DNA of 49,024 nt. Origin: Emcibacteraceae bacterium. GTDB taxonomy: Bacteria; Pseudomonadota; Alphaproteobacteria; Sphingomonadales; Emcibacteraceae. The first letter of the stretch is position 1. Every line of letters begins with the position of its first letter. Made by a program: the position numbers and the translations under genes. The notes under the pieces were generated by a model. That model searched no databases. It was not told where the DNA came from and saw only the letters and a list, made by a program, of their open reading frames with translations. The stretch lies in NCBI GenBank assembly GCA_016744185.1, contig JADGEY010000006.1, positions 1 to 49,024 of the forward strand. Direction: 5' to 3'. Positions 15,628 through 23,705 of the stretch are shown piece after piece.

Positions 15628-18600
15628 ATGCAGCATAGTCAATTCTCGCTTTTGAGCACAAAGCGTTTCTTACCGTTATTCATTACCCAGTTCATGGGGG
15701 CTTTTAACGATAATGTTTTTAAAAATGCTCTTGTTTTTTTGATTACTTATAAAATTGGGGCAGAGCTGGGATTTGAGCCTGAAATTTTTGTCCCTCTTGC
15801 CGCGGGGCTTTTTATTTTTCCTTTTTTTATTTTTTCAGCTCTGGCAGGGCAGCTCGCAGATAAAATAGAAAAAGCACGGCTGATACAGATTATAAAATTT
15901 TGTGAAATTATAATAATGTCGCTCGCTATTATTGGCTTTTATTCATCAAATATTATGCTGCTTTTAATTGTTCTTTTCTTTATGGGAACGCAGTCTGCTT
16001 TTTTTGGACCTCTTAAATATTCGATTTTACCAGATCATTTAAAAGAGGAAGAGCTTGTGGGCGGTAATGCTCTTATTGAATCTGGAACGTTCCTTGCAAT
16101 TTTAGGAGGTACGATTGTTGGCGGTTATTTTATTTTACAAGAATCTTATGGCGTTGATATTATTGCGCTCTTGATTATCAGCAATGCTGTTATAGGCTTT
16201 TTAGCCAGTTTAAAAATTCCCTTATCACAGCCTTGCAGCGCAGATATAGGTATTAACTGGAATATATTTACTGAAACAGGGCGTATGGTACGGCTTGCTT
16301 ATGGTCAAAAGAATGTTTTTCGAGCGATTATGGGAATTTCGTGGTTCTGGTTTTTTGGGGCAACTTTCATCACCCAGTTCGCGCCTTTTACTAAAGATAT
16401 TTTAGAGGCGGATAAAAATGTTAGCATTTTACTGTTAAGCTGTTTTTCCATTGGGATTGCCCTTGGCTCTTTAGTTTGCAACCGCCTTGTCGCGGGCAGA
16501 ATTACCGCCCTTTATGTGCCGATTGCTGCGCTGCTTATGTCGGTATTTTCATTTGATCTCTATTTTGCTATTTCTCATCATATTAGCAGTGCAGAGGGGC
16601 TTGCTGGGGTTAAAGAATTTTTACGTCACTGGCAAAATATTCGCATTCTCTTTGATCTTGTCATGGTTGCGCTTTTTGGCGGGCTTTATATTGTTCCTCT
16701 TTATGCTATTTTGCAGCATAGCAGCAAAGAAAACGAGCGATCCCGTATGATTGCGGCGAATAATATTCTGAATGCTTGCATGATGGTGCTGTCCGCTTTT
16801 GGCACTATTATTATGATAAAAATGGGCTATATAATCCCTGAAATATTTTTAACGGTCGCTATTTTAAACAGCTTTGCCGCAGTTTATATTTGTAAACTTT
16901 TACCAGAAGAGCTGTTTAAATCATTGAGCAGGGGAATATTTCGCCTGCTGTACCGCACCGAAGTACGGGGACTGGAAAATTATAATAAAATCAATAAAAG
17001 AATGGTCATTGTTGCTAATCATACGTCCTTTTTAGACGGCATGTTACTGGGGGCATTTATCCCAGACCGCCTTACTTATGCAGTCAATAGTTTGGTTGCA
17101 GAAAAATGGTGGGTAAAGCCTATTTTTTCATTTTTTAACCTTCTGCCTGTTGACCCCACCAGTCCCTTATCTGCAAAGACAATGATTAATGAAGTTCGCA
17201 AAGACCGCCGCCTTGTTATTTTTCCCGAAGGGCGCATTACGGTTACGGGTGCATTGATGAAAGTTTATGAGGGACCGGGAATGATTGCTTATCATAGTGA
17301 TGCACAAATCTTACCGATCCGCATAGAAGGAGCGCAATATAGCCATTTTTCAAAGCTTAAAGGTAAAATAGCCCTACGGTTTTTTCCTAAAATAATCATT
17401 CATATTTTGAAACCTGTTAAAATGGATGCTCCCAAAGAATTATCTTCGCAGGAAAAAAGAAAATATCTTGCCGAGAAGCTTTATAATGTCATGTCGAATA
17501 TGATTTTTGATACAAGTGACATGCATAAAACACTTTTTGAATCTTTAATAGATGCGAGAAGAGTGCATGGTAATAAACATCGTATTTTAGAAGATGTCGA
17601 ACGAGTTCCTCTAAATTATAAAAGACTGCTTTTGGGCAGTTTTATTATGGGACGGCGCATTGCAAGATTCACTCAGAAGAGCGAGAAAATTGCGTTCATG
17701 CTGCCCAATGGCTGCGGCTCGGTTGTGGTGTTTTTTGCGCTTCAAGCTTTTGGGCGCATTCCTGCGATGCTTAATTTTTCTGCGGGGCCGCGCAATGCTG
17801 CCGCCGCTTGCATAGCGTCAGGCGTTAAAAAACTAATCACGTCAAGACGCTTTATTGACCTTGGAAAATTAGAAGATGTGACGGCGGAGCTTTCAAAAAA
17901 TGTAGAAATAATCTATGTGGAAGACCTCAAAGATACCATTGAGAGATCAGATAAAATATACGGAATAACCGCTAATATATTTTCAGAGTTTTTTTACCGC
18001 AGGCAAGTTTCTTCAAGGGACGGCGATGATGAAGCGGTCGTTCTTTTTACATCAGGATCAGAAGGCGTGCCAAAGGGCGTATCTCTAAGTCATAAAAATA
18101 TGCAAGCAAACCGCTTTCAATTAAGTGCGATTGTGGATTTCAACCCTCAAGATATTATTTTTAATGCGATGCCCATTTTTCATAGCTTTGGTCTAACCGC
18201 AGGGTTATTGCTGCCCGTTTTATCGGGGCTTAAAACATTTCTTTATCCCTCTCCGCTTCATTATAAAATCGTACCTGAACTGGTTTATGACTGCAATGCA
18301 ACAATTATGTTCGGCACGGATACGTTTCTTACGGGCTATGCAAGATTTGCTCATGTTTATGATTTTTATTCAATTCGGTATATTTTCGCAGGAGCAGAAA
18401 GATTAAAGCCTGAAACCAAGGCTCTATGGGCAGATAAATTTGGCGTGCGGATATTTGAAGGATACGGCGCAACAGAAACCTCTCCTGTACTGACCTGTAA
18501 TACGCCGATGCATAATAAAAAAGGCTCGGTAGGGCGGCTTTTACCTGGCATTAGCTACCGATTAATTCCTGCGCAGGGCATTGCGCAGGGCGGAAGGTTA

Positions 18601-19053
18601 GAAGTAAAAGGCGCTAATATCATGCGTGGATATTATATGTATGAAGAGCCAGCGGCGTTAAAGCCGCCTGTAGAAGGCTGGCATGATACAGGCGATATTG
18701 TTGAAATTGACCAGCAGGGCTTTGTTACGATTAAAGGGCGGGCAAAAAGATTTGCGAAAATTGCGGGAGAAATGGTGTCTTTAGCGGCGCTTGAAAATAT
18801 TGTGGGGTCGCTTTGGGCTGATAATCTTCACGCTGTAATTGCTGTTGCTGACGATAAAAAAGGTGAAAAGCTTATTTTAGTAACGGATAGCACAGCAGAT
18901 AGAGAAACAATTTCCAAGCGCATTAAAGCGGAAAAGCTTCCAGATTTATTATTGCCAAAAATTATCATAGAAGTCGATGAGGTTCCTGTTATGGGAACGG
19001 GAAAAATTGACTATCCATCGGTTAAAAAATTAGTAGAGAAAGGGTTTAAATAA
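15628..19053 (+). CDS. LplT-PlsC-acyl-ACP synthetase fusion (Aas type)
   Basis: A three-part enzyme for phospholipid turnover, 1141 residues. Residues about 1-430 form an MFS transporter like LplT (lysophospholipid flippase), starting with FITQFMGAFNDNVFKNAL. About 445-630 is a PlsC-type acyltransferase with NHTSFLDG (HX4D, His near 464) and FPEGRIT (near 531). About 660-1130 is an AMP-forming acyl-ACP/CoA synthetase with FTSGSEGVPKG (near 807), GYGATETSP and GWHDTGDI. In E. coli LplT and Aas are separate proteins that re-acylate lyso-phosphatidylethanolamine; the fusion is known in other proteobacteria. The ATG at 15628 follows AGGGAAG and is preferred over the upstream TTG at 15598. Confidence 0.92.
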   Translation: MQHSQFSLLSTKRFLPLFITQFMGAFNDNVFKNALVFLITYKIGAELGFEPEIFVPLAAGLFIFPFFIFSALAGQLADKIEKARLIQIIKFCEIIIMSLAIIGFYSSNIMLLLIVLFFMGTQSAFFGPLKYSILPDHLKEEELVGGNALIESGTFLAILGGTIVGGYFILQESYGVDIIALLIISNAVIGFLASLKIPLSQPCSADIGINWNIFTETGRMVRLAYGQKNVFRAIMGISWFWFFGATFITQFAPFTKDILEADKNVSILLLSCFSIGIALGSLVCNRLVAGRITALYVPIAALLMSVFSFDLYFAISHHISSAEGLAGVKEFLRHWQNIRILFDLVMVALFGGLYIVPLYAILQHSSKENERSRMIAANNILNACMMVLSAFGTIIMIKMGYIIPEIFLTVAILNSFAAVYICKLLPEELFKSLSRGIFRLLYRTEVRGLENYNKINKRMVIVANHTSFLDGMLLGAFIPDRLTYAVNSLVAEKWWVKPIFSFFNLLPVDPTSPLSAKTMINEVRKDRRLVIFPEGRITVTGALMKVYEGPGMIAYHSDAQILPIRIEGAQYSHFSKLKGKIALRFFPKIIIHILKPVKMDAPKELSSQEKRKYLAEKLYNVMSNMIFDTSDMHKTLFESLIDARRVHGNKHRILEDVERVPLNYKRLLLGSFIMGRRIARFTQKSEKIAFMLPNGCGSVVVFFALQAFGRIPAMLNFSAGPRNAAAACIASGVKKLITSRRFIDLGKLEDVTAELSKNVEIIYVEDLKDTIERSDKIYGITANIFSEFFYRRQVSSRDGDDEAVVLFTSGSEGVPKGVSLSHKNMQANRFQLSAIVDFNPQDIIFNAMPIFHSFGLTAGLLLPVLSGLKTFLYPSPLHYKIVPELVYDCNATIMFGTDTFLTGYARFAHVYDFYSIRYIFAGAERLKPETKALWADKFGVRIFEGYGATETSPVLTCNTPMHNKKGSVGRLLPGISYRLIPAQGIAQGGRLEVKGANIMRGYYMYEEPAALKPPVEGWHDTGDIVEIDQQGFVTIKGRAKRFAKIAGEMVSLAALENIVGSLWADNLHAVIAVADDKKGEKLILVTDSTADRETISKRIKAEKLPDLLLPKIIIEVDEVPVMGTGKIDYPSVKKLVEKGFK

Positions 19054-19054
19054 A

Positions 19055-19960
19055 ATGACTTATAAAATATTGGCAGGAGCGTTTATTTTTGTTCTAATGA
19101 CTATGCCTGTTTTTGCAGCGGAAGAAAAAAAACTGTCCCCTAGTGAAATTGTCAAGGCGGCTCCTGCATCTGATTGGACAGAGATTGACCCACAAAATTT
19201 GCTTGTTTTGAAGCTTAAAACAGGCACGGTGATTATGCAGCTTGCCACAAAATTTGCGCCGCTCAATACGGACAATATTAGAACTCTCGCCCATGAAGGC
19301 TTTTATGATGGTCTTAGCATGTACCGTGTGATTGAGGGTTTTGTTGCGCAGGGCGGCGACCGTGCAGAAAAAAAGCATTTAGGCGGCGGCATTAAAAATA
19401 TTAAGGGGGAGATTATTTCTAAAAGCATTACAAAAGATTCATTTAAGAGCCTAGAGCTAAAAGATGGCTATGCAGGGGAGACGGGTTTTGTGGGCGGCTT
19501 TGCTGCTGGGCGCAGCTCGGATAAAAAAGAAACGTGGCTTGCTCATTGTACGGGCGTTATTGGTATTGGGCGTGGGGACGGGGCGGATAGTGGGGGGACG
19601 GAATTTTATGTGGTGCTGGGTCATGCGCTGCGTTATTTAGACCGTAATATCACCCTTGTTGGTCGGGTGCTTAAAGGAATGAGTGCGCTGCAAAAATTAC
19701 GCCGTACGGCAGAGCTTAAAAAAGGCGAAAATATTGATATAGAAAATCCAATTATTTCCCTCCGTGTGATGGCGGATTTACCCAAAGAAGAACAGAAAAC
19801 CTATGAAGTGATGAAGACAAATAGCTCTTCTTTTAACAGGCTTCTCGCCGCCCGAAGAAACCGTCCAAGCAGCTGGTTTTTAGAAACGCCAAATTATGTT
19901 GATGTTTGCGCTGTTAATGTGCCATCTCGCCTAAAAACGATGGTGGGTAAGCAAAAATAA
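19055..19960 (+). CDS. Secreted cyclophilin-type peptidyl-prolyl isomerase
   Basis: A signal peptide (about residues 1-22, ending PVFAA) leads into a cyclophilin domain: PLNTDNIRTLAHEGFYDG, SMYRVIEGFVAQGGD, GTEFYVVLGHALRYLDRN and LVGRVLKGM. It catalyses cis/trans isomerisation of prolyl bonds in periplasmic client proteins. The C-terminal 80 residues are an extension beyond the domain. The ATG comes one base after the stop of the Aas fusion gene, so the two are probably co-translated. A hairpin with T run follows. Confidence 0.92.
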   Translation: MTYKILAGAFIFVLMTMPVFAAEEKKLSPSEIVKAAPASDWTEIDPQNLLVLKLKTGTVIMQLATKFAPLNTDNIRTLAHEGFYDGLSMYRVIEGFVAQGGDRAEKKHLGGGIKNIKGEIISKSITKDSFKSLELKDGYAGETGFVGGFAAGRSSDKKETWLAHCTGVIGIGRGDGADSGGTEFYVVLGHALRYLDRNITLVGRVLKGMSALQKLRRTAELKKGENIDIENPIISLRVMADLPKEEQKTYEVMKTNSSSFNRLLAARRNRPSSWFLETPNYVDVCAVNVPSRLKTMVGKQK

Positions 19961-19974
19961 GATGCAAAATTATC

Positions 19975-19999
19975 TAAAAAGATGAAATCTTATTTTTTT
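19975..19999 (+). terminator. Terminator after the cyclophilin gene
   Basis: AAGAT-GAA-ATCTT (19979-19991) with flanking A and T runs, followed by ATTTTTTTATTT. A short but classical intrinsic terminator. Confidence 0.55.
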
Positions 20000-20078
20000 A
20001 TTTCTTAGAATCTCTGGGATAAGGTTTTTTATTTTTCAATCGGTGTAATCAGGGCTTGAATCTCTTGCTTTTTGCGTT

Positions 20079-20112
20079 ATATTTCTCTTATTAATATATT
20101 TCTCTTATTTAT
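20079..20112 (+). repeat. 17-bp direct repeat upstream of the aminotransferase
   Basis: Two adjacent copies of ATATTTCTCTTATTAAT (second copy ends TTTAT) lie 16-49 bases before the aminotransferase start, in the expected promoter/leader. They may be a tandem duplication of a -10 region or a regulator site. Confidence 0.5.
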
Positions 20113-20127
20113 TTTAAGGACTGTTAT

Positions 20128-21321
20128 ATGTTCGAAGTTCTTCCAAGAATGGCGCCCGATGCGCTGCTAGGTCTGATTGTTGCCCACCGTAATGACACCA
20201 ACCCTAAAAAAGTTGATTTGGGCGTTGGTATTTTTAAAGATGAAGAGGGGAGTACACCTGTTCTATCATCTGTAAAAAAAGCTGAAAAAATTATTTGGCA
20301 AACGGAAGAAACTAAATCCTATATTCCACCAGGTGGAACGCCTAGTTTTATAGCGGCTCTGACTAATCTTGTACTTGGAGCGGATCATAAGGTCATCAAA
20401 GAAAGCCGCGTGCGCACGGTTCAGTCCCCTGGGGGCTGCGGCGCACTTCGGGCAGCTGCTGAAATTATAAATAAAGCAAATCCAGAGGCAGTGGTTTGGG
20501 CAAGCAATCCTACTTGGGCAAATCATGTGCCGCTTCTTTCGGGCGCAGGTCTTATGATGAAAGAATATGCTTATTATGATTATGACAGTCATAGTTTAAG
20601 CTTTGATGCGATGATGAATGATCTAAAAGCTGCAAAAGAAGGGGACGTGGTTCTTTTGCATGGCTGCTGCCATAATCCATCTGGAGCAGATCTTAGCGAT
20701 ATGCAGTGGGAAGCTCTTGTGCCGATGCTGAAAGAGAAGAAATTAATCCCTCTCATTGATGTAGCTTACCAAGGGTTTGGGCGGGGTATACAAGAAGACG
20801 CTTATGGTCTTCGCCTGATGGCAGCCAATCTTGATGAGGTGATTATTACGGTTTCGGGGTCTAAAAACTTTGGGCTTTACCGTGAAAGAACAGGCGCTGT
20901 GATCTATATTGCAGCGGACGCGAAAACGGCTGAAATCATTGGCTCTCAAGCGGAAAAAATTATTCGGGGCATTTGGTCTGTTCCGCCGTCTCATGGGGCG
21001 GCTATTGTTGATGTGATTTTAAATAATCCAGAATTAAAGGCTGAATGGGAAGGTGAAGTGGCTTATATGCGCCGCCGTATTACCGATATGCGGGCTTTAT
21101 TTGTGAAAGCCTCTGCAGAGCAAGATATGGATTTTTCGTTCATTAATGATGAATATGGAATGTTTTCTTTTCTTGGAATAACGCCGCAGCAGGTTAAAAT
21201 TCTTGCCTCAAAATATGCGATTTATATGGCGGTGTCATCCCGAATTTCTATTGCAGGCATTAACCCTAAAAATGTTGAATATCTGGTGGCAAGCCTTAAA
21301 TCTGTAATAAGAAGCTCCTAA
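20128..21321 (+). CDS. tyrB: Aspartate/aromatic aminotransferase (class I, Ib-like)
   Basis: PLP-dependent transamination of aspartate or aromatic amino acids with 2-oxoglutarate. The N-terminal KVDLGVGIFKDEEGSTPVL and the substrate region HGCCHNPSGADL are hallmarks of the AspC/TyrB group. The PLP lysine is in VSGSKNFGLYRERTG (Lys246), and SRISIAGIN carries the conserved substrate-binding arginine. About 397 residues is normal. AspC and TyrB cannot be separated reliably by eye. AAGGA precedes the ATG. It is upstream of fliI on the same strand but separated by 71 bases, and is probably an independent gene. Confidence 0.92.
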   Translation: MFEVLPRMAPDALLGLIVAHRNDTNPKKVDLGVGIFKDEEGSTPVLSSVKKAEKIIWQTEETKSYIPPGGTPSFIAALTNLVLGADHKVIKESRVRTVQSPGGCGALRAAAEIINKANPEAVVWASNPTWANHVPLLSGAGLMMKEYAYYDYDSHSLSFDAMMNDLKAAKEGDVVLLHGCCHNPSGADLSDMQWEALVPMLKEKKLIPLIDVAYQGFGRGIQEDAYGLRLMAANLDEVIITVSGSKNFGLYRERTGAVIYIAADAKTAEIIGSQAEKIIRGIWSVPPSHGAAIVDVILNNPELKAEWEGEVAYMRRRITDMRALFVKASAEQDMDFSFINDEYGMFSFLGITPQQVKILASKYAIYMAVSSRISIAGINPKNVEYLVASLKSVIRSS

Positions 21322-21392
21322 ATTAAAATAATGAATAGTATCCCTATTTGTTATTTCTTGCTACTTTGAGAATAATGTAAAGGGTCGTTTTA

Positions 21393-22769
21393 ATGTTTAC
21401 TTTAGAAAATGAAATTAAAAGACTATCCCCTTGGCGGCTTTTTGGTAGAGTGGTCGCAATTCAGGGTATGTTGATTGAGGTTGCAGGGGCGCAAAAAGAG
21501 CTTTCTATTGGCTCACGCCTTCATATTATGTCACGGCAAGAGGATGTTATTCCTTGTGAGGTCGTGGGCTTTTCTAAAGAACATGCTCTGTTAATGCCTT
21601 TTAAAATGATCGAAGGGGTTGGGGTTGGCTGTAAAGCTTTTGTAGAAGGCTCTGTGCCTGCGATACATCCTACCGAAGAATGGCTTGGGCGGGTTATCAA
21701 TGCGATGGGTGAGCCGATTGATGGTAAAGGTCCTTTAAAACAAGGCTCACAAGCATTCCCTATTCGCGCCCAGCCGCCCGCAGCGCACCTACGATCCCGT
21801 GTGGGGGGGAAAATAGATCTTGGAGTGCGCTCCATTAATACTTTTACGCCTTGCTGCAAAGGGCAGCGTATGGGGATTTTTGCAGGCTCTGGCGTTGGTA
21901 AATCGGTTCTTCTTTCTATGTTTGCAAAATATACAAATTCCGATATTGCTGTTATTGGGCTTATTGGTGAAAGGGGGCGTGAAGTTCAAGAATTCATTCA
22001 AGATAATTTGGGCGAAGAGGGGCTGGCACGAAGTGTTATTATTGTGGCAACGTCAGATGAGACAGCTTTAATGCGCCGTGGGGCTGCTTATATGACTATG
22101 GCAGTATGCGAGTTTTTTTCGTCTCAAAATAAAGATGTATTATGTTTGATGGATAGTGTGACCCGTTTTGCTATGGCTCAGCGAGAGATCGGCCTTGCAG
22201 GGGGAGAGCCGCCTGCCTCTAAAGGATATACGCCGACTGTATTTTCGGAACTTCCAAGACTGCTTGAACGTGCAGGGCCTGGGGTGCGCATGGAAGATGG
22301 TGTATCTGGTTCTGTCACGGGCCTTTTTACAGTACTTGTTGATGGTGATGATCATAATGAGCCGATATCAGATGCGGTGCGGGGCATTCTTGATGGTCAT
22401 ATTGTTTTAGATCGCTCTATTGCAGAAAGAGGACGCTTCCCTGCGGTTAATGTGCTGCGCTCTGTTTCACGAACCTTACCAGAATGTAACAATAAGGAAG
22501 AAAACGATCTATTAGTTACGGCTCGTAAACATTTATCTGCCTATAATGATATGGAAGAGATGATTCGGCTCGGTGCATATAGAACAGGTGCAAACCCAGA
22601 GGTAGATGAAGCGATCCATTATTATCCTGCGTTAGAAGAATTTTTAGCGCAGCAAAAGGGCGAAAAATGTGATTTACATCAAGGACTTGATCGTTTATTG
22701 CAAATTTTGCAAAACCAGCCGCTCATAGAAAATACAGCGCTTGTAAATGATGAAAATATTATAGAATAA
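21393..22769 (+). CDS. fliI: Flagellar export ATPase FliI
   Basis: The ATPase that energises the flagellar type III export apparatus at the base of the motor. Homology to the F1 beta subunit is plain: GRVINAMGEPIDGKGPL, Walker A GIFAGSGVGKSVLL (Lys near 170), GERGREVQEFI, Walker B region DVLCLMDSVTRFAMAQREIGLAGGEPP, and the DGDDHNEPISDAVRGILDGHIVLDR loop. 458 residues is the usual length. AAAGGG lies 10 bases before the ATG. fliJ follows by 14 bases; its regulator fliH is in the separate minus-strand fliF unit. Confidence 0.96.
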   Translation: MFTLENEIKRLSPWRLFGRVVAIQGMLIEVAGAQKELSIGSRLHIMSRQEDVIPCEVVGFSKEHALLMPFKMIEGVGVGCKAFVEGSVPAIHPTEEWLGRVINAMGEPIDGKGPLKQGSQAFPIRAQPPAAHLRSRVGGKIDLGVRSINTFTPCCKGQRMGIFAGSGVGKSVLLSMFAKYTNSDIAVIGLIGERGREVQEFIQDNLGEEGLARSVIIVATSDETALMRRGAAYMTMAVCEFFSSQNKDVLCLMDSVTRFAMAQREIGLAGGEPPASKGYTPTVFSELPRLLERAGPGVRMEDGVSGSVTGLFTVLVDGDDHNEPISDAVRGILDGHIVLDRSIAERGRFPAVNVLRSVSRTLPECNNKEENDLLVTARKHLSAYNDMEEMIRLGAYRTGANPEVDEAIHYYPALEEFLAQQKGEKCDLHQGLDRLLQILQNQPLIENTALVNDENIIE

Positions 22770-22783
22770 GAGGTTCTTAGAAT

Positions 22784-23227
22784 ATGGCAAAAGGATTAGA
22801 AGCTATGATCCGTCTTCATAAATGGCAGTTAGATGAAAAAAAACGTCAAATGTTTGATCTAGAGAGAATGAAAGACGATCTTATTGCAAAAAAAAATAAA
22901 TTGGCTAATGATTTAAAAACAGAGCAGAAAAATATTTTAGAGACAAATGTCGTTAATATTAATTATTCGAATTATGCGGCAAGTATTATGGAACGCCAAG
23001 AGGTGCTTAGTAAATCTCTTTCTGAAATTGATCTGTCAATATTGGATATGAAAGATGAACTGTCTGGTGCTTTTAATGAGCTTAAAAAATTTGAAACTGT
23101 TCAAGAAAGAAAGTTGGAGCGGGAAAAAATTAAATTGGCGAGGCGAGAGCAAGAGGCTCTAGATGAAATTTCATCACAAATTTATAAAAGACAGCGTGAA
23201 ATAAGAAACAAAAAGAGGCAAGCTTAA
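22784..23227 (+). CDS. fliJ: Flagellar FliJ-like coiled-coil protein
   Basis: 147 residues that are almost entirely charged, helical and without prolines, with heptad-like hydrophobic spacing (MIRLHKWQLDEKKRQ, then MKDDLIAKKNKLANDLK). This is the profile of FliJ, the antiparallel coiled coil that inserts into the FliI hexamer and links it to FlhA. FliJ diverges fast in sequence, so assignment rests on shape, length and position directly after fliI. It ends about 100 bases before the poly-C tract and faces a convergent minus-strand unit. Confidence 0.8.
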   Translation: MAKGLEAMIRLHKWQLDEKKRQMFDLERMKDDLIAKKNKLANDLKTEQKNILETNVVNINYSNYAASIMERQEVLSKSLSEIDLSILDMKDELSGAFNELKKFETVQERKLEREKIKLARREQEALDEISSQIYKRQREIRNKKRQA

Positions 23228-23295
23228 TAAATCAGATATGCGAATTAAAACCTTCATTGATTTCATATGTTTTTTTAGAGAGGTTTTAATCGATC

Positions 23296-23368
23296 AAGAA
23301 TCCCAGTATTCCCCCCCCCCCCCCCTAGTATTTTTTCTCAGTATTTTTCCAGTTTGGCTGGGATTCTT
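23296..23368. repeat. Inverted repeat enclosing a 15-C tract
   Basis: AAGAATCCCAG (23296-23306) and CTGGGATTCTT (23358-23368) are perfect 11-bp inverted arms, one in the intergenic gap and one inside the 3' end of the QueF-like gene. Between them are fifteen consecutive C residues (23311-23325) and three AGTATT copies. It lies where the fliIJ and fliF units converge. Confidence 0.8.
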
Positions 23369-23690
23369 CGATAGAAATTGTGGTTATATCGCGGTTATGG
23401 TATTTTGTTCGAACGGTGAGCTCTATCCATCTAGGGATTAGCTGGTCTGTGATATCATCTAAGATATTAAGAGTAAGCTCTTCTATAGTATTTGCTTTTA
23501 CAATATGCAGAGAATCTAAATAATTTTTTAAAGCATCTTGGTCTAAAATCAGCAAATCAGGTATAAATCTAATGGTAAGCTGCCTTGCTTTCATCAGGAT
23601 CATTACCGGGATAAATTTAAAGGAAATAATATATTCCCTGCGAGGATTTGGATTATCTAAACATATTATTTTATTGCGAATTTCTGTCAT
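23325..23690 (-). CDS. Degenerate QueF-like T-fold protein
   Basis: 121 residues that align by eye over nearly their whole length with the unimodular QueF (7-cyano-7-deazaguanine reductase) fold: RREYIISFKF matches NRDYFVKFNC, FIPDLLILDQDALKNYLDSL matches YIPDEKMVESKSLKLYLFSF, TIEELTLNILDDI matches FHEDCMNIIMNDL, and IPRWIEL matches DPRYIEV. The catalytic block with the nucleophilic Cys (SLCPKTGQPD) is missing, the His of FHE is replaced, and the base-binding Glu becomes Asp. It is therefore not expected to reduce preQ0. It is the last gene of the fliF-flhG unit, 15 bases after the FliK-like gene. Its stop abuts the poly-G side of a 15-base homopolymer. The role is unknown, and the family call is an inference from remembered QueF sequence. 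Confidence 0.6.
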   Translation of the reverse strand: MTEIRNKIICLDNPNPRREYIISFKFIPVMILMKARQLTIRFIPDLLILDQDALKNYLDSLHIVKANTIEELTLNILDDITDQLIPRWIELTVRTKYHNRDITTISIEESQPNWKNTEKKY

Positions 23691-23705
23691 TTTATATCTT
23701 TGATA

